From assembly GCA_019648995.1 (NCBI GenBank), contig BLXT01001485.1, positions 1,501,072 through 1,528,494 on the forward strand: a DNA stretch of 27,423 nucleotides, written 5' to 3'. The DNA comes from Plakobranchus ocellatus. Lineage: Eukaryota; Mollusca; Gastropoda; Plakobranchidae. The translations under genes were made by a program, and so were the position numbers. Below the pieces are notes generated by a model. It saw nothing but the letters and a program-made list of their open reading frames with translations, searched no databases and was not told where the DNA came from. Shown piece by piece: positions 11,350 through 20,114 of the stretch (its first letter is position 1; every line of letters begins with the position of its first letter).

Positions 11350-11357
11350 CATTACTG
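11350..11357. repeat. target-site duplication of nested LINE, left copy
   Basis: CATTACTG, repeated exactly at 11691-11698, on both sides of the 333-bp insertion. Within the host RTE element these bases encode the end of the SDHIPVM motif on the minus strand. Confidence 0.88.
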
Positions 11358-11359
11358 TC

Positions 11360-11506
11360 CGGCATATTTTAATTGAATGCCCAGACTTTCAAGACACCAG
11401 GAGGAAATACTTCAGTGTAACTGACCTGTACAGACTTTTCCGAGAGGTCAATCCCTCTCGCATAGTGGGTTACTTAAAGGACCTCGGTGTCTATGGAAAC
11501 ATCTGA
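11360..11506 (+). pseudogene. C-terminal remnant of a LINE ORF2 protein
   Basis: Forty-eight codons without interruption, then TGA. The peptide opens RHILIECPDFQDTRRKYF and ends in YLKDLGVYGNI. The H-x4-C arrangement (HILIEC) followed by a helix and the YLK-D-G ending is the usual C-terminus of Jockey/I/CR1-like ORF2 proteins, where it completes a zinc-knuckle-like motif. The reverse transcriptase itself was lost by 5' truncation. The frame is undamaged, which suggests the insertion is younger than the shattered host element. The clade is not certain. Confidence 0.8.
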
Positions 11507-11631
11507 GGCTTTGTACAGATTCCTTTTAAAGTTTTTCTTCATATACTCTGTTGGATTTTTAATGGTTTTCTATCTTTGTTTTAATTTGCTTGAGCATCTG
11601 ACAGAAGCCTACGATAGAGACTGAGTGAATA

Positions 11632-11690
11632 GAAACCCTGAGATCACCGCTTAATGGTGGACTGGGTATACCAATAATCAATCAATCAAT
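11632..11690 (+). repeat. LINE 3' tail shared with SINEs
   Basis: GAAACCCTGAGATCACC, then TTAATGGTGGACTGGGTATA, and an (AATC)n end. The SINE at 23920 reads GAAAGCCTGAGATCACC, then TTATGGACTGGCTATA. The match covers about 40 bp with a small gap. In known LINE/SINE pairs this region is the recognition site for the LINE reverse transcriptase. Confidence 0.8.
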
Positions 11691-11698
11691 CATTACTG
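11691..11698. repeat. target-site duplication of nested LINE, right copy
   Basis: CATTACTG, directly after the (AATC)n tail and identical to 11350-11357. Confidence 0.88.
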
Positions 11699-12304
11699 GA
11701 ATATGATCTGAATCACAGTCAGCTCCCGGCTGTGACTTCAATATTTTGACAGCGTTTCGGAATCTTTTCTAAATGAGGATGTAATCTACTTTGTTTCTAC
11801 TTCTATTTCCGGGGCTCTTCAAGTCCACTGTCGCCTAGGGTGGTTTTGATACCAAGTATTTGTGATGGTAAAATCGTTGACTTGGCACCATTCAATTAGC
11901 CTACTTCCACGCTCATTTGTAGTACATATGCCACTGGGCCCAACATCTTCTTCTCTTTCATCCTCAACTTTTGCATTGAAATCTCACATTACTGTTGTGA
12001 TGTCCTGGGATTTTAGATACTTTTGTTTTTTTCTACTTCTTCATAAAACTTTTCTACTTCATCTTCAATGTCAGATGTTGGTGCATATACTTGAATAGTT
12101 CCTAGATTTAATGGTTTGGCTATCAATTTAGCTACGACTATTCTATCTGAAATTGGACACTAACTCCCCAGACTTTTTTGCCGTTGTTACATCGAATAAG
12201 ATACCAACCTCTTTCATGTGTATGTCCCCCTGAGTAAATTAGTTTTACTACCTGTTTTCATGGAACCTGCCCCTTTCCATCTTACCTCTAAGGTAAGAGG
12301 TAAG
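11699..12304 (-). pseudogene. RTE-type LINE: endonuclease domain, partial
   Basis: On the minus strand the fragment begins inside the endonuclease/exonuclease/phosphatase domain at EVRWKGAG and passes IQVYAPTSD. The normally conserved Gly of GDFNAKV is a stop codon (TGA, 11984-11986) followed by DFNAKV. Then come WYQNHPRRQWT, KVDYILI and the catalytic SDHIPVM (11691-11714). Additional in-frame stops occur. The N-terminal part with the first catalytic Asn/Glu residues is missing through 5' truncation. Confidence 0.87.
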
Positions 12305-12314
12305 ATCTTTTTAT
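12305..12314. repeat. target-site duplication of the RTE-type LINE, 5' side
   Basis: ATCTTTTTAT, identical to 9248-9257, directly next to the truncated 5' end of the element. Confidence 0.85.
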
Positions 12315-12519
12315 AGATCTCCACAAAAAGGTTGTGAGCGAAAGCCAACAGCTCCAAACTCATGGTTTGAGAGTTAGTAAATTCTGGCGTATACTGTTGA
12401 TACGGCTGATTTGTAAAAATTGCTAGTGTTAAAATTTTACAAATAGGCCGTGCGTACTTAAAAAAAAAATATTTTGTAAGATTGTTGGAGTAACAGACAT
12501 GACTTATGTTCCTGCTAGC

Positions 12520-13750
12520 TGTGATTGAAAGAGCAAAACCTAATTCAGAACAGCAAAACTGGACTGAAAAGGGCACAATTTCTGAAAATGAGCAAATGAA
12601 AAACAAAACTATGCTTGAAAACTTTGATCAAGACAACAAACTTGATTTAAAATTTTATAGCAAAAGTCAAGAAAATCGAAAGCCTGAGAACATGCTTCAA
12701 AATGCATGTTTTGTGAGCGTAAAATTATGATCGAAGTGACAAATCTTTGAAAAAGTACCAGATATAAGAATGGAGCACACCTAAATCTTCAAAATCATTT
12801 TTCGATCTTGATTTTTAAAAAAATTCACTATCTACAAATGAGGTAGATCGAAAGACAAATTACGCTTAAAAAAGTCGTTTATTGAGCGTAAAACCTTGAC
12901 AAAGAAAAATTGTTACAAAAATTCTCAACTGAAAATGGAGCAAATCGAAAGAAAATGACGCTTAAAAATGCATGTATTATGACATCAATGTTCGCAACGC
13001 ATTTTTAGGTTGATAGCAAAAAAAAATTCACAAATCATCAAATTTCGGGACAATTCGAAGCCATCATAAATAACTTTGAATGGAGCAGTTTATTTAAAGT
13101 GCGCAAATTTGGGCACTTCTCTGTGATCATGCATGATCGGCAACTACTGGGGTAATTTTACTCCAAATATGACACATCGCGGGTGTAGATTGAAAATCTG
13201 TTATTGAACAAAACTGTGGCATAGATCAGCCACGGATTGGTTGAAAATTATAATTCCAAACGGCAAGAAAATTGAAAGCTTGAAAACGTGCTTTGTTTTC
13301 AAGTATGTTTTTTGAGCGCAAAATTTTGATCAAAATGACAACTCGTTGAAAAATTGCCAGGCATAACAATGGACCAAACGGAAAACAAAAATAGGCTTGA
13401 AAAATCGTTTGTTGCATGTAAAACCTTAATAGAAAAAAATTGTCGAAAACATTTACAACTGAAAATGAACCATATCAGAAGCAAAATTATGCTTGAAAAT
13501 AGATACTTTACGAGATCAATGTCTCGCAACACAATTAGGTTGGTGAGCAAAAAATTCACTGGTCATCAGTCATGAATACTGAATGGAGCAGTTTGTTCAA
13601 AATGCACATATTTGCGCACTTATCTTTCTGACCACACTTGAGCATTAACCATTGAAATAGTTTTACTCAAAATTGGACACATGACTGGTGTGGGTTAAAA
13701 ATCTCTCAGATATGGAAAGAATGCTGGCTTATATTAGTCACGGACTTGAT
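12520..13750. repeat. diverged tandem repeat, about 500-600-bp units
   Basis: Unit A (about 12668-13263) and unit B (about 13264-13750) align in order: CAAGAAAATYGAAAGC at 12668 and 13264, TTGATCAAAATGAC-like blocks, GAATGGAGCAGTTT at 13078 and 13581, and a CACGGA block at 13231 and 13739. Unit B lacks about 90 bp. Inside both units a shorter motif (GCTTGAAAA or GCTTAAAAA after an A-rich stretch) recurs roughly every 100 bp, also at 12610, suggesting an older short-period satellite duplicated as a higher-order unit. Coding potential is negligible. Confidence 0.8.
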
Positions 13751-14294
13751 TCTGTTCGCCATATACTATATATGGACGCTTCTGTTCGTATCAAACCACG
13801 CTCAAAGGTGATACAAAAGAAGATGGTTTTGGCCTAGCTCTGGACTGGAACGCATTACTACATTTTAGTAAACAAAGAAGTAAGTTTGTTTGCATGAAAG
13901 CCGAGCTTTGTCGATCCTATATTGGGTAGTTTATATGAAAACGAATGTGGAAATCAGAAAACTGAGTGGAAAATGTTTAAGTGGAAATAAAAGGAGTGAA
14001 AGAAAAAATCACATCGCTCAACTGTTGGGGTTGTTTGAATCGCCCAAATCTTTCACCACAAAGCAATGAGTGTATACTTCTTTCAATCAAGTTCCACAGC
14101 AAAAACGTTTAATCTATATATTTTATTAACAAAGATACAAAAATGGTATGTCTGTGACTGAAACAGTTTAGTTTGTAAACTAAGAAAAATTATTTACATT
14201 CTATAATGCAGATAGAATGAAATTATTTACATTACATTGGTAGTGAACCTCATGATCTTTAGTACTGACTGAACTTCCAAAGTAAAGCTTAAGA
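13751..14294. other. stretch without recognisable gene
   Basis: I see no motif or extended frame. It leads from the tandem repeat into the (CT)n tract. Confidence 0.5.
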
Positions 14295-14326
<32 letters not shown>

Positions 14327-14330
14327 CCTA

Positions 14331-14366
<36 letters not shown>

Positions 14367-14475
14367 TTCCTCTCTCTCTTTCCTCTCTTTTTTCTTCTCT
14401 CTCTCGCCTCTCTCTCTCGCCTCTCTCCTCTCTCTCCTCTCTCTCTCTATTTATCTCTCTCTCTCTGTCTCCTTA
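14295..14475 (+). repeat. (CT)n pyrimidine microsatellite
   Basis: Long CT dinucleotide runs with TCC, GCC and TAT interruptions. Confidence 0.97.
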
Positions 14476-14691
14476 CTCTTTCTATGTACCTCTTGTTCTT
14501 TCTCGCTTAATCTCCAATTTTAACACTCTTCTGTTTTCTCTCTTAAACACCTTTATTATTGTACTAATTGTTTTTTTCAAACCCCAAATTACTTGCGTTG
14601 TTTGATTTTATGTATGTATTATATTTACACTATTAGAAGGTTGTGAAGCTAACTGTATAGTTCTTGTTTTTCACCCTCCAAAAAGCGACAG

Positions 14692-14752
14692 GCATCAAAG
14701 TACGTTTTACACAAAAGTGGAGAAGGAAATGTGAAAGGGCGGAGAAGGACAA
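14692..14752 (+). CDS. weak candidate exon, unknown gene
   Basis: An acceptor-like TTTTTCACCC..GACAG precedes a 61-bp open segment, and a GTGAAT donor-like site follows at 14753. A stronger GTAAGT donor at 14794 would give a longer exon open in the same frame. Read in one phase it gives ASKYVLHKSGEGNVK. Support is only splice-site likeness and an open frame. Confidence 0.2.
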
Positions 14753-14918
14753 GTGAATTTTACTTGAAATGTTTGATCATTGTCTTTCATATTGTAAGTT
14801 CCTGCATAAATTATTCCTTTACCAGATTTATACGTTATGTAAACCTATGGTAGGATTTCATCGTTTATGAATGTCTGGTTAAAAATAATTCTTCAATTTT
14901 TTTCTCTTTTCATAAGAG

Positions 14919-14970
14919 TGACAGACAAACGAAATGTACTAAATCGAGTTTCCACAGAGGAAGGGCGAAA
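14919..14970 (+). CDS. candidate exon, unknown gene
   Basis: A pyrimidine-rich acceptor (TTTTTTTCTCTTTTCATAAG, plus AG) precedes the segment. Three donor-like sites follow: GTAAGA at 14971, GTCAGT at 14992 and GTGAGT at 15058. With the first donor the reading TDKRNVLNRVSTEEGRK joins in phase to the exon at 15213. With the last donor another frame stays open to 15057. I cannot choose between them from sequence alone. Confidence 0.3.
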
Positions 14971-15212
14971 GTAAGACCCCGCAGAGAAAAGGTCAGTTTA
15001 TACTTCGCACCTGTGGCTGCCCAGATTTACTGTTTGGAGGGATACACGCGTCAAGCAGTGAGTTTCTACTTTAAAAATTTTACTCATATCACAGCATAAA
15101 ACACTTTGTTTTGTGGTGGCATTTAAAACAAATTGCTATTCTCAAACGAATACTCTTGTCTTTTTTTTTTCACATCACTCGTAACAAACAAAGCTTACTA
15201 GAGTTTTCACAG

Positions 15213-15331
15213 AACTGACAGAGACGGAAAATGGGATGAAATGGTGCTGGAGAGCTCCTACTTGGAACAATATTGGCTTCGCCCGGGCACATCGAAGGAG
15301 GTTGGTGTGGGGAAAATTAAAGCATCCATCT
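15213..15331 (+). CDS. candidate exon, unknown gene
   Basis: An acceptor GAGTTTTCACAG ends at 15212 and a textbook donor GTAAGT starts at 15332. Two frames are open. One gives WDEMVLESSYLEQYWLRPG, which looks protein-like and joins the upstream exon. The other is the only one that joins the 15774 exon in phase with the GTAAGT donor. A weaker donor (GAG|GTTGGT, exon ending 15300) would reconcile them. No family is recognised. Confidence 0.35.
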
Positions 15332-15448
15332 GTAAGTCATTGCAAAAATTGATTTAGAGTTATCTGTATATACGAGGTGATGTTAATACTGAGTTCAATA
15401 TATTTGCTTTGAATCTGCGAAAGCCTTCTGCCTCTTGATGGAAAACTG

Positions 15449-15532
15449 CCACCAAAGTTGGTCTGACGAGGCCCAATAAGCCTGAGATCACTCAGTAGTG
15501 AATGATCCAGGTAATACAAAAGACTAAACAAA
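15449..15532 (+). mobile_element. SINE tail fragment
   Basis: GGTCTGACGAGGCCCAATAAG, a variant of the GGCCTGACGGAGGGCC block, is followed by CCTGAGATCACTCAGTAGTGA and an A-rich end. It lacks the tRNA head. It would lie within an intron of the candidate gene. Confidence 0.65.
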
Positions 15533-15773
15533 AATAAAGGCATCTTTGTATTTTTAAGGCTATTAAGACAAAAGAGAAATACTGCACTTGGAAATTGTAA
15601 TATCGTTAGAATAATTTTTCTTTTTGTATGAACGTTCACACAGTATCTTATTCTCTTGTCTTTTGGAATCCTTCTGTCATATTCCAAGCAAAACAGAATT
15701 AAGGAAACGTGGTTTTGTTAAATTGAAAGTGAAAACTGCCATTCTTGTTTTTTTGACTTGATTTGTTTTTCAG

Positions 15774-15864
15774 GCATCTATTGGAGAAGACTATTGGAAC
15801 CAGGTCGCCCAAAGAACAGCGAGGACGGAGAAAGTAATGACAGGCGATCTTGTGGATCAAATAG
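15774..15864 (+). CDS. candidate internal exon, unknown gene
   Basis: A good acceptor (GACTTGATTTGTTTTTCAG, ends 15773) and donor (ATAG|GTATAG) bound 91 bp. Read in phase 0 it gives ASIGEDYWNQVAQRTARTEK and then VMTGDLVDQI, ending with one base left over. The next candidate exon accepts that phase. The peptide is hydrophilic and mixed in charge with no membrane segment. I do not recognise it. Confidence 0.45.
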
Positions 15865-16065
15865 GTATAGGTTTTACAATAATTTTTCGAAACAAAAATA
15901 TTGTAGCACACACGGTAAGATTCAATTCTCAAAGCTCTAAGGAGTAAGCTGAAAATAATAGCTTCGAAAAATGATGGTTAGTATGGACAGTTTGTGTTAT
16001 ATTGTTGCAAATCTGTTCTGGTGGCTCTTAAAATGAGGCAATTTTCTGTTCTGTTTTCATGGCAG

Positions 16066-16158
16066 TGGTTGAGAGAAGGAAAAAGAGTGGGACCGATGGA
16101 ATGGATCAGGACAGCAACAATATACAGAGGACTTGGAGCGAATCCTTCAACAGATTAG
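16066..16158 (+). CDS. candidate internal exon with GC donor, unknown gene
   Basis: The acceptor TTCTGTTTTCATGGCAG ends at 16065. The 93-bp segment stays open in the phase left by the exon at 15774: VVERRKKSGTDGMDQDS, then NNIQRTWSESFNRL. The donor is TTAG|GCAAGT, the sequence context of the rare GC-AG intron class. If it is not spliced, the frame runs on to a TGA at 16188-16190. No known domain is seen. Confidence 0.45.
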   Translation, partial: WLREGKRVGPMEWIRTATIYRGLGANPSTD

Positions 16159-16359
16159 GCAAGTGTATGACTTCACTTTTTTGTTACTGAAGTCGCGCTA
16201 TTGACCAGCCAGAATGATTCTCAGCTTATTTTTATCAAAACTTTAATAATTTTTGATAGACATAATAACGGCGTGTTCGCCCTTGGAGCATTCGTGATCT
16301 TTGTTACGATCCCATATGACTTAGTGCCGACTAAGGCTGTACATAATATACATTTTTTA

Positions 16360-16432
16360 TATATACATATATATATATATATANNNNNNNNNNNNNNNNN
16401 NNNNNNNNNNNNNNNTATATATATATATATAT
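16360..16432. repeat. (TA)n microsatellite containing an assembly gap
   Basis: TA repeats stand on both sides of a run of N at 16384-16415. The true array length is unknown. Confidence 0.95.
16384..16415. other. assembly gap (32 N)
   Basis: Thirty-two undetermined bases inside the TA repeat. Confidence 1.
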
Positions 16433-16756
16433 GTTTATATGTTGCATGCCTTTTTGATCGAAGGACAAATCACATAGGAAAGCCCTGATAAGGAAAGTAT
16501 ATTGAATTCCCGGTAATGAATTGGAACTACATGTTTTTAACTATTAATCACGGCATAATTTTCTGATAAATCAATTTATAAAGGCCAACATATGAATATT
16601 TGTTTTTGATATGTCCATTATTTCATTTTACGCAATGCTTTTCCAATTTTCTATTGACATCTAGTACAGACGATATCTGTGTTTAAGGCTTCAAAACATC
16701 AATTTTGTTTTCCAGATTAAATCTATTAGACTCGTAACTTTTTACAAGGAGCAGCA

Positions 16757-16912
16757 ATGTCGTATTGGTTATACTCGCTCTGCGGTTGTCAAGGACCTCT
16801 CTGGCGCTAGTTTGAGTCGGCTATCTAGCCCGTGGCTGGCCTGAAGATGACCTGACAATGGCCTGACGATGGCCTGAGATCAGTCAGTAGCGGATGGGCT
16901 AAACGGCACAGC
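16757..16912 (+). mobile_element. SINE copy with expanded 11-bp body repeat
   Basis: A diverged tRNA-like head (AGTTTGAGTCGG near the B-box position) is followed by four 11-bp units at 16837-16880: TGGCCTGAAGA, TGACCTGACAA, TGGCCTGACGA and TGGCCTGAGAT. The tail then reads CAGTCAGTAGCGGATGGGCT, close to the tail at 15488. Other copies have one or two of these units. Confidence 0.7.
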
Positions 16913-17040
16913 GAGCAATTGTCAGACTGTCAATTTATCTTTGCAGAACACCTCTATAAATTAAAGCTTTTAGAGACCCAAAAGTTTTTCGCCAGCCCAA
17001 CTTGCAGTATCTTTTACTGATAATTTTTTTACCTTTTCAG

Positions 17041-17066
17041 CCGATGAATTGACTGGAGAGAGTTAG
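17041..17066 (+). CDS. candidate terminal exon, unknown gene
   Basis: The acceptor TTTTTTTACCTTTTCAG ends at 17040. In the phase left by the 16066 exon it reads ADELTGES and then TAG (17064-17066). AATAAA follows at 17077-17082, ten bases after the stop, so a short 3' end is possible. Small size makes this call depend on the upstream exons. Confidence 0.38.
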
Positions 17067-17076
17067 ACCTCTGCAG

Positions 17077-17082
17077 AATAAA
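17077..17082 (+). promoter_or_regulatory. possible polyadenylation signal AATAAA
   Basis: The canonical hexamer lies just after the candidate stop codon at 17064-17066. The motif is common by chance in AT-rich DNA, so its value rests on position. Confidence 0.3.
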
Positions 17083-17478
17083 GATGACCACAGTAAAACT
17101 TCTGAATATATATACAACATACTGCTGATGATTTCACTGGACCAGTAGGTAGGCTTGAAACGTGTTTATCAAAGTAAAATTTGTGAAAAATGATCTATTA
17201 TCAGTTTACTGATGTATTGATACTTTAGTCTGATCGAATTGATAATATACCCATATTTTTAGGCCTTTTTTTTCAGTTAAGCTTAGTAGCGCACAGACAA
17301 TGGCTCTTTAAGACAAATTGTTTCTATCCCTGCTGGGCAACCTTGCAAGTTCTCATCTAAAGCATTAGTTTTCGGCCTGGCGGAGGCCGCCATGTTGATG
17401 GAAGAATGAGAAACAAAAACGGATTGACACAAATTTGCCTTCGTGTCCCACAACGCTCAATCTAGCCTTCTCTCTGTG

Positions 17479-17600
17479 GTGCTGTTGGCCGAGTGGTTAG
17501 TGGACTGTCCTTGATATGGCCATCTGACCAGGGTTCCAATCCACTACTGGTGGCCAGGCTCCTCGAGGGCCAATAGAAACCTCAACAAAAAGCAATAATT
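17479..17600 (+). mobile_element. tRNA-Leu-like SINE head with short tail
   Basis: A perfect A box, TGGCCGAGTGG (17486-17496), and a B box with one mismatch, GGTTCCAATCC (17532-17542), stand in a tRNA-Leu-like head; the TGGCCGAGTGGTTAG string is a hallmark of leucine tRNAs. The arms cannot form a proper acceptor stem, and an A- and C-rich tail (AAACCTCAACAAAAAG) follows, so it is a retroposon head rather than a tRNA gene. Confidence 0.75.
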
Positions 17601-19823
17601 ATAAGTACATTAAAAACTAAAATTGTTCTCCTTGCTCTGAGGAATGTTATTAGCGACTGTATTTAACATTCTACATAATTATTTGGTCCCTCAGGAGAAA
17701 CAACTGAGGCAAGTGGATCTCGAATGGCTCATCAACTTGATCTTTTTGTTACATTTGATATTGTCAATATATTTTTTTTTACATTAAAATATATTGTTGG
17801 TGCTATTTGTCTAACACGTTTATGAAAGGCACATGAAGCAAAAGCACAGTACAGCGTATCTCCATACAGATCAGTCACACGTAGTGATTCGGTAACCGTG
17901 TCACTATATTAATATCCTTGAGCAGAAAGAAATTCCCACTTTAGTCCATCAATATGTGAAAATGATTCCTATGGAAAAAAAAGCCTGGACCCTCGAACCC
18001 TCGTTGGGGGGTTGGGCATGTTTTCTAATTATTTTTATGTTCAGATTTATTCATATTATGTCATAGCCCCAGTTTGGTAGCTTCGATAGCCGCTTGCCCG
18101 AGATAGGGCCTCTTAATTTAGGCTGTAGCATTACAGATATTATTAGCCAGTTTTGGAGATAGTACGATATTATCGTATCTGTATTCTGGCCATTAACGTG
18201 CCTAGCATTTCATTTTAAAAGCACGGATGGTCTGGCCCATGCATTTCTTCTGTTTCTAGCCTTTATATTGTTGCGAATAACATAAGCACGTTCTAAGATT
18301 TTCACAGTTTTAGGCATTGTCCTTAGATATAGAATAAAAAATCAGAAGGGCATGTATATTAAAAATTTATTTCCTTGTCCATCATTAGGTAACTATTGTC
18401 TTTAATACGCACAGGGCTCCATGATTTGTAGTTTCCTCACTGAGCAGGATGTAAGACATATCTCAAAATTTCGTTTTCCTTACATTTAGAGTTGGGGCTG
18501 TTTTCTCTGCTGTGTTTTTGTGGTGAGACAGAATCATTTTGTCCATGTTTTGAAATAAAATTACAAGGATCCAAGGCCATGACATCTGCATCTTGGAAGC
18601 ATAATTCTATCGTGCCGCCGCAGCCCTGTAGTTGTGTAACTTAACATACTCCTTTACCGTTTGTGTTTCTGCTGTTCTATTATTCCACATTTCGCTCCCT
18701 TCCACTGAAAGGTGGAAGGCTATTTCTGGGTTGGTTTTTTTTTTCTTACATTTGAATGTTGACTTTTACATACTCCTTCCCCCAAATGGAGTTAGTTTGA
18801 TTCACCAGTAGATTAGGCTGCAGAGTTTTCCAAGTTTCTTTCGTCTCTTTACTCTTATTTCGTATCGCCTTTTTTTCTGATCAAACCCATTCATGGTGCT
18901 AGTCATTTTTCTTGGAGTTCACAAGTTTAGTGTAAACTGACATAATTTTGCCAGTTTCCGCTAGTGCTTGATTGGAGGCGCTACATGATTTTAAAATGAA
19001 ACCTGAAAATTGACTGGAAGGTCAAGGCTGGAGAATGAGTTCGTATTTTGTTTGCGCAATTTTTATCAGTCTTAATTTTATTAATGTGGCTTAAAAGATT
19101 AGTAATTTTTTCTTAGACATATCGGGAATGTAATCCTTGTATCTTTCAATGTTCTTGTTGGTAGCGTCGTCGTGTAGTTTTTTTTTTTTTTTTTTTTGCA
19201 CTAGCTATTGCTCTTCTTCGCAAAGGATGTTATTGGGAATGTACGATAAAGGGTAAACATTTTTATTTCAACGCGCACAGTTTTGCTTCTTTTAAAATCT
19301 ACAAGTTTTCTTAATCTTCTTCATATTTGAAATATTGTCTAAAATATTTGAGCTACCTTGGAACCTTGCAAGGTCATCTACTTCACATTTATAGTATTTG
19401 TGAAACAAAATTGATATTTACTTTTAGTTTGACACTTCAACTTAAAAAAAAAAGTCTTGTAACTTCTAAATAACATGACATGCGTCGGAGATTGTTTTGA
19501 CAACGTAGTGTAATTCATAATTGCATTACTACAAAAAAATTCTTACTAGGTATCTTAAGCGATATAATTTTAAGAAAAATAATTCGAACAACCATTATCT
19601 TCTTGGCTCTTTCACGTTGCTTTTCTTGCGAAGCTTAACTTTCACCTTGTCTTTTCCTCTCATTGAAAGCAACAACTTCAAGTCATTGTGTCTGAATGCT
19701 TTACCGGCCGGACATCTTTAAACGTTTACTCTCTCGTCTGTCGTTGCTTAGAATCGGCCATTTGGGGCCAACTTTTATTTTACAATTCATTGCACGGTAA
19801 GCAGCACAAATATTAACAGATAG
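17601..19823. other. long stretch without recognisable gene
   Basis: No extended frame longer than 66 codons and no motif recognised. It holds an 18-base T run at about 19180-19198. The minus strand at 18330-19180 has open pieces broken by many stops and could be a very old coding relic, but I cannot support a family. Confidence 0.45.
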
Positions 19824-19864
19824 AATGTAATGTAATGTAATTGTAATTGTAATGTAGCGTAATG
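19824..19864. repeat. (TAATG)n short tandem repeat
   Basis: Roughly eight 5- to 6-bp units of TAATG or TAATTG with one TAGCG variant. Confidence 0.85.
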
Positions 19865-20114
19865 AGTTAAGTTTACAAATTATTCTTTTAAAAAAGTGAT
19901 CATTAAGATAATATATACGATGGTGGTATATTCAATATAAATACTGATGGTAAAAAAAAAAAAAATCAACAAATTATAAATAACTGAACTAACAGTTACA
20001 TGCAAGCTATCAATGTTAAAATACACTAACAAAATCAAATTATTCTGATAAGCAAAGGAAAGTAATGGAAGTAACTTTAATCTCAATACAGAATCAAATA
20101 ACATGGAAAAATAC

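Larger units (their letters stand above)
11358..11690 (+). mobile_element. 3' end of a second LINE inserted in the RTE copy
   Basis: This is a heavily 5'-truncated non-LTR retrotransposon with only the last 48 codons of its reverse transcriptase ORF and a 184-bp 3' untranslated region ending in (AATC)n. It is in the opposite orientation to the host element. The host sequence resumes on the far side after the 8-bp duplication. Its 3' tail matches the tail of the SINEs in this window, making it their likely mobilising partner family. Confidence 0.88.
9258..12304 (-). mobile_element. RTE-type LINE, 5'-truncated, dead, with nested insertion
   Basis: This is a non-LTR retrotransposon that encoded an apurinic-like endonuclease followed by reverse transcriptase and moved by target-primed reverse transcription. 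Reading from high to low coordinates I see the end of an endonuclease domain (DFNAKV, SDHIPVM), a charged linker, the reverse transcriptase (GPDNIP, FIDYSKAFD, GVRQGC, YADD), the thumb (FKYLGYLI) and a C-terminal region ending RQGT-stop. The stop codon merges with a (GAT)n tail, leaving an 11-bp 3' end, a feature typical of RTE elements. The copy starts inside the endonuclease, has stops and frameshifts, and is split by another LINE at 11358-11690. Length without that insertion and its second target copy is about 2.7 kb. Exact ten-base duplications flank it. The RTE clade assignment comes from motif memory and the tail, not an alignment. Confidence 0.9.

Noticed and set aside
12983..13575. Open frames of 63-86 codons in the tandem repeat
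   Set aside because: They are not kept between the two repeat units, so no protein is being conserved.
12520..13750. CRISPR-like array
   Set aside because: Units are hundreds of bases long and diverged, with no short identical repeats or uniform spacers, in an animal-type genome.
15337..15687. 116-codon minus-strand frame
   Set aside because: It is antisense to the SINE fragment at 15449 and to intron-like sequence. No motif.
17479..17550. Functional tRNA-Leu gene
   Set aside because: The A and B boxes are good, but a matching acceptor stem and a full set of arms are not seen, and a retroposon-like tail follows.
17984..18018. Minus-strand tRNA-like B box (GGGTTCGAGGGTCC)
   Set aside because: The spacing does not fit the B-box consensus, and no A box or SINE body accompanies it.
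18330..19180. Possible minus-strand decayed coding region
   Set aside because: Open pieces are broken by many stops and resemble no family I can name. The evidence is too thin to annotate.
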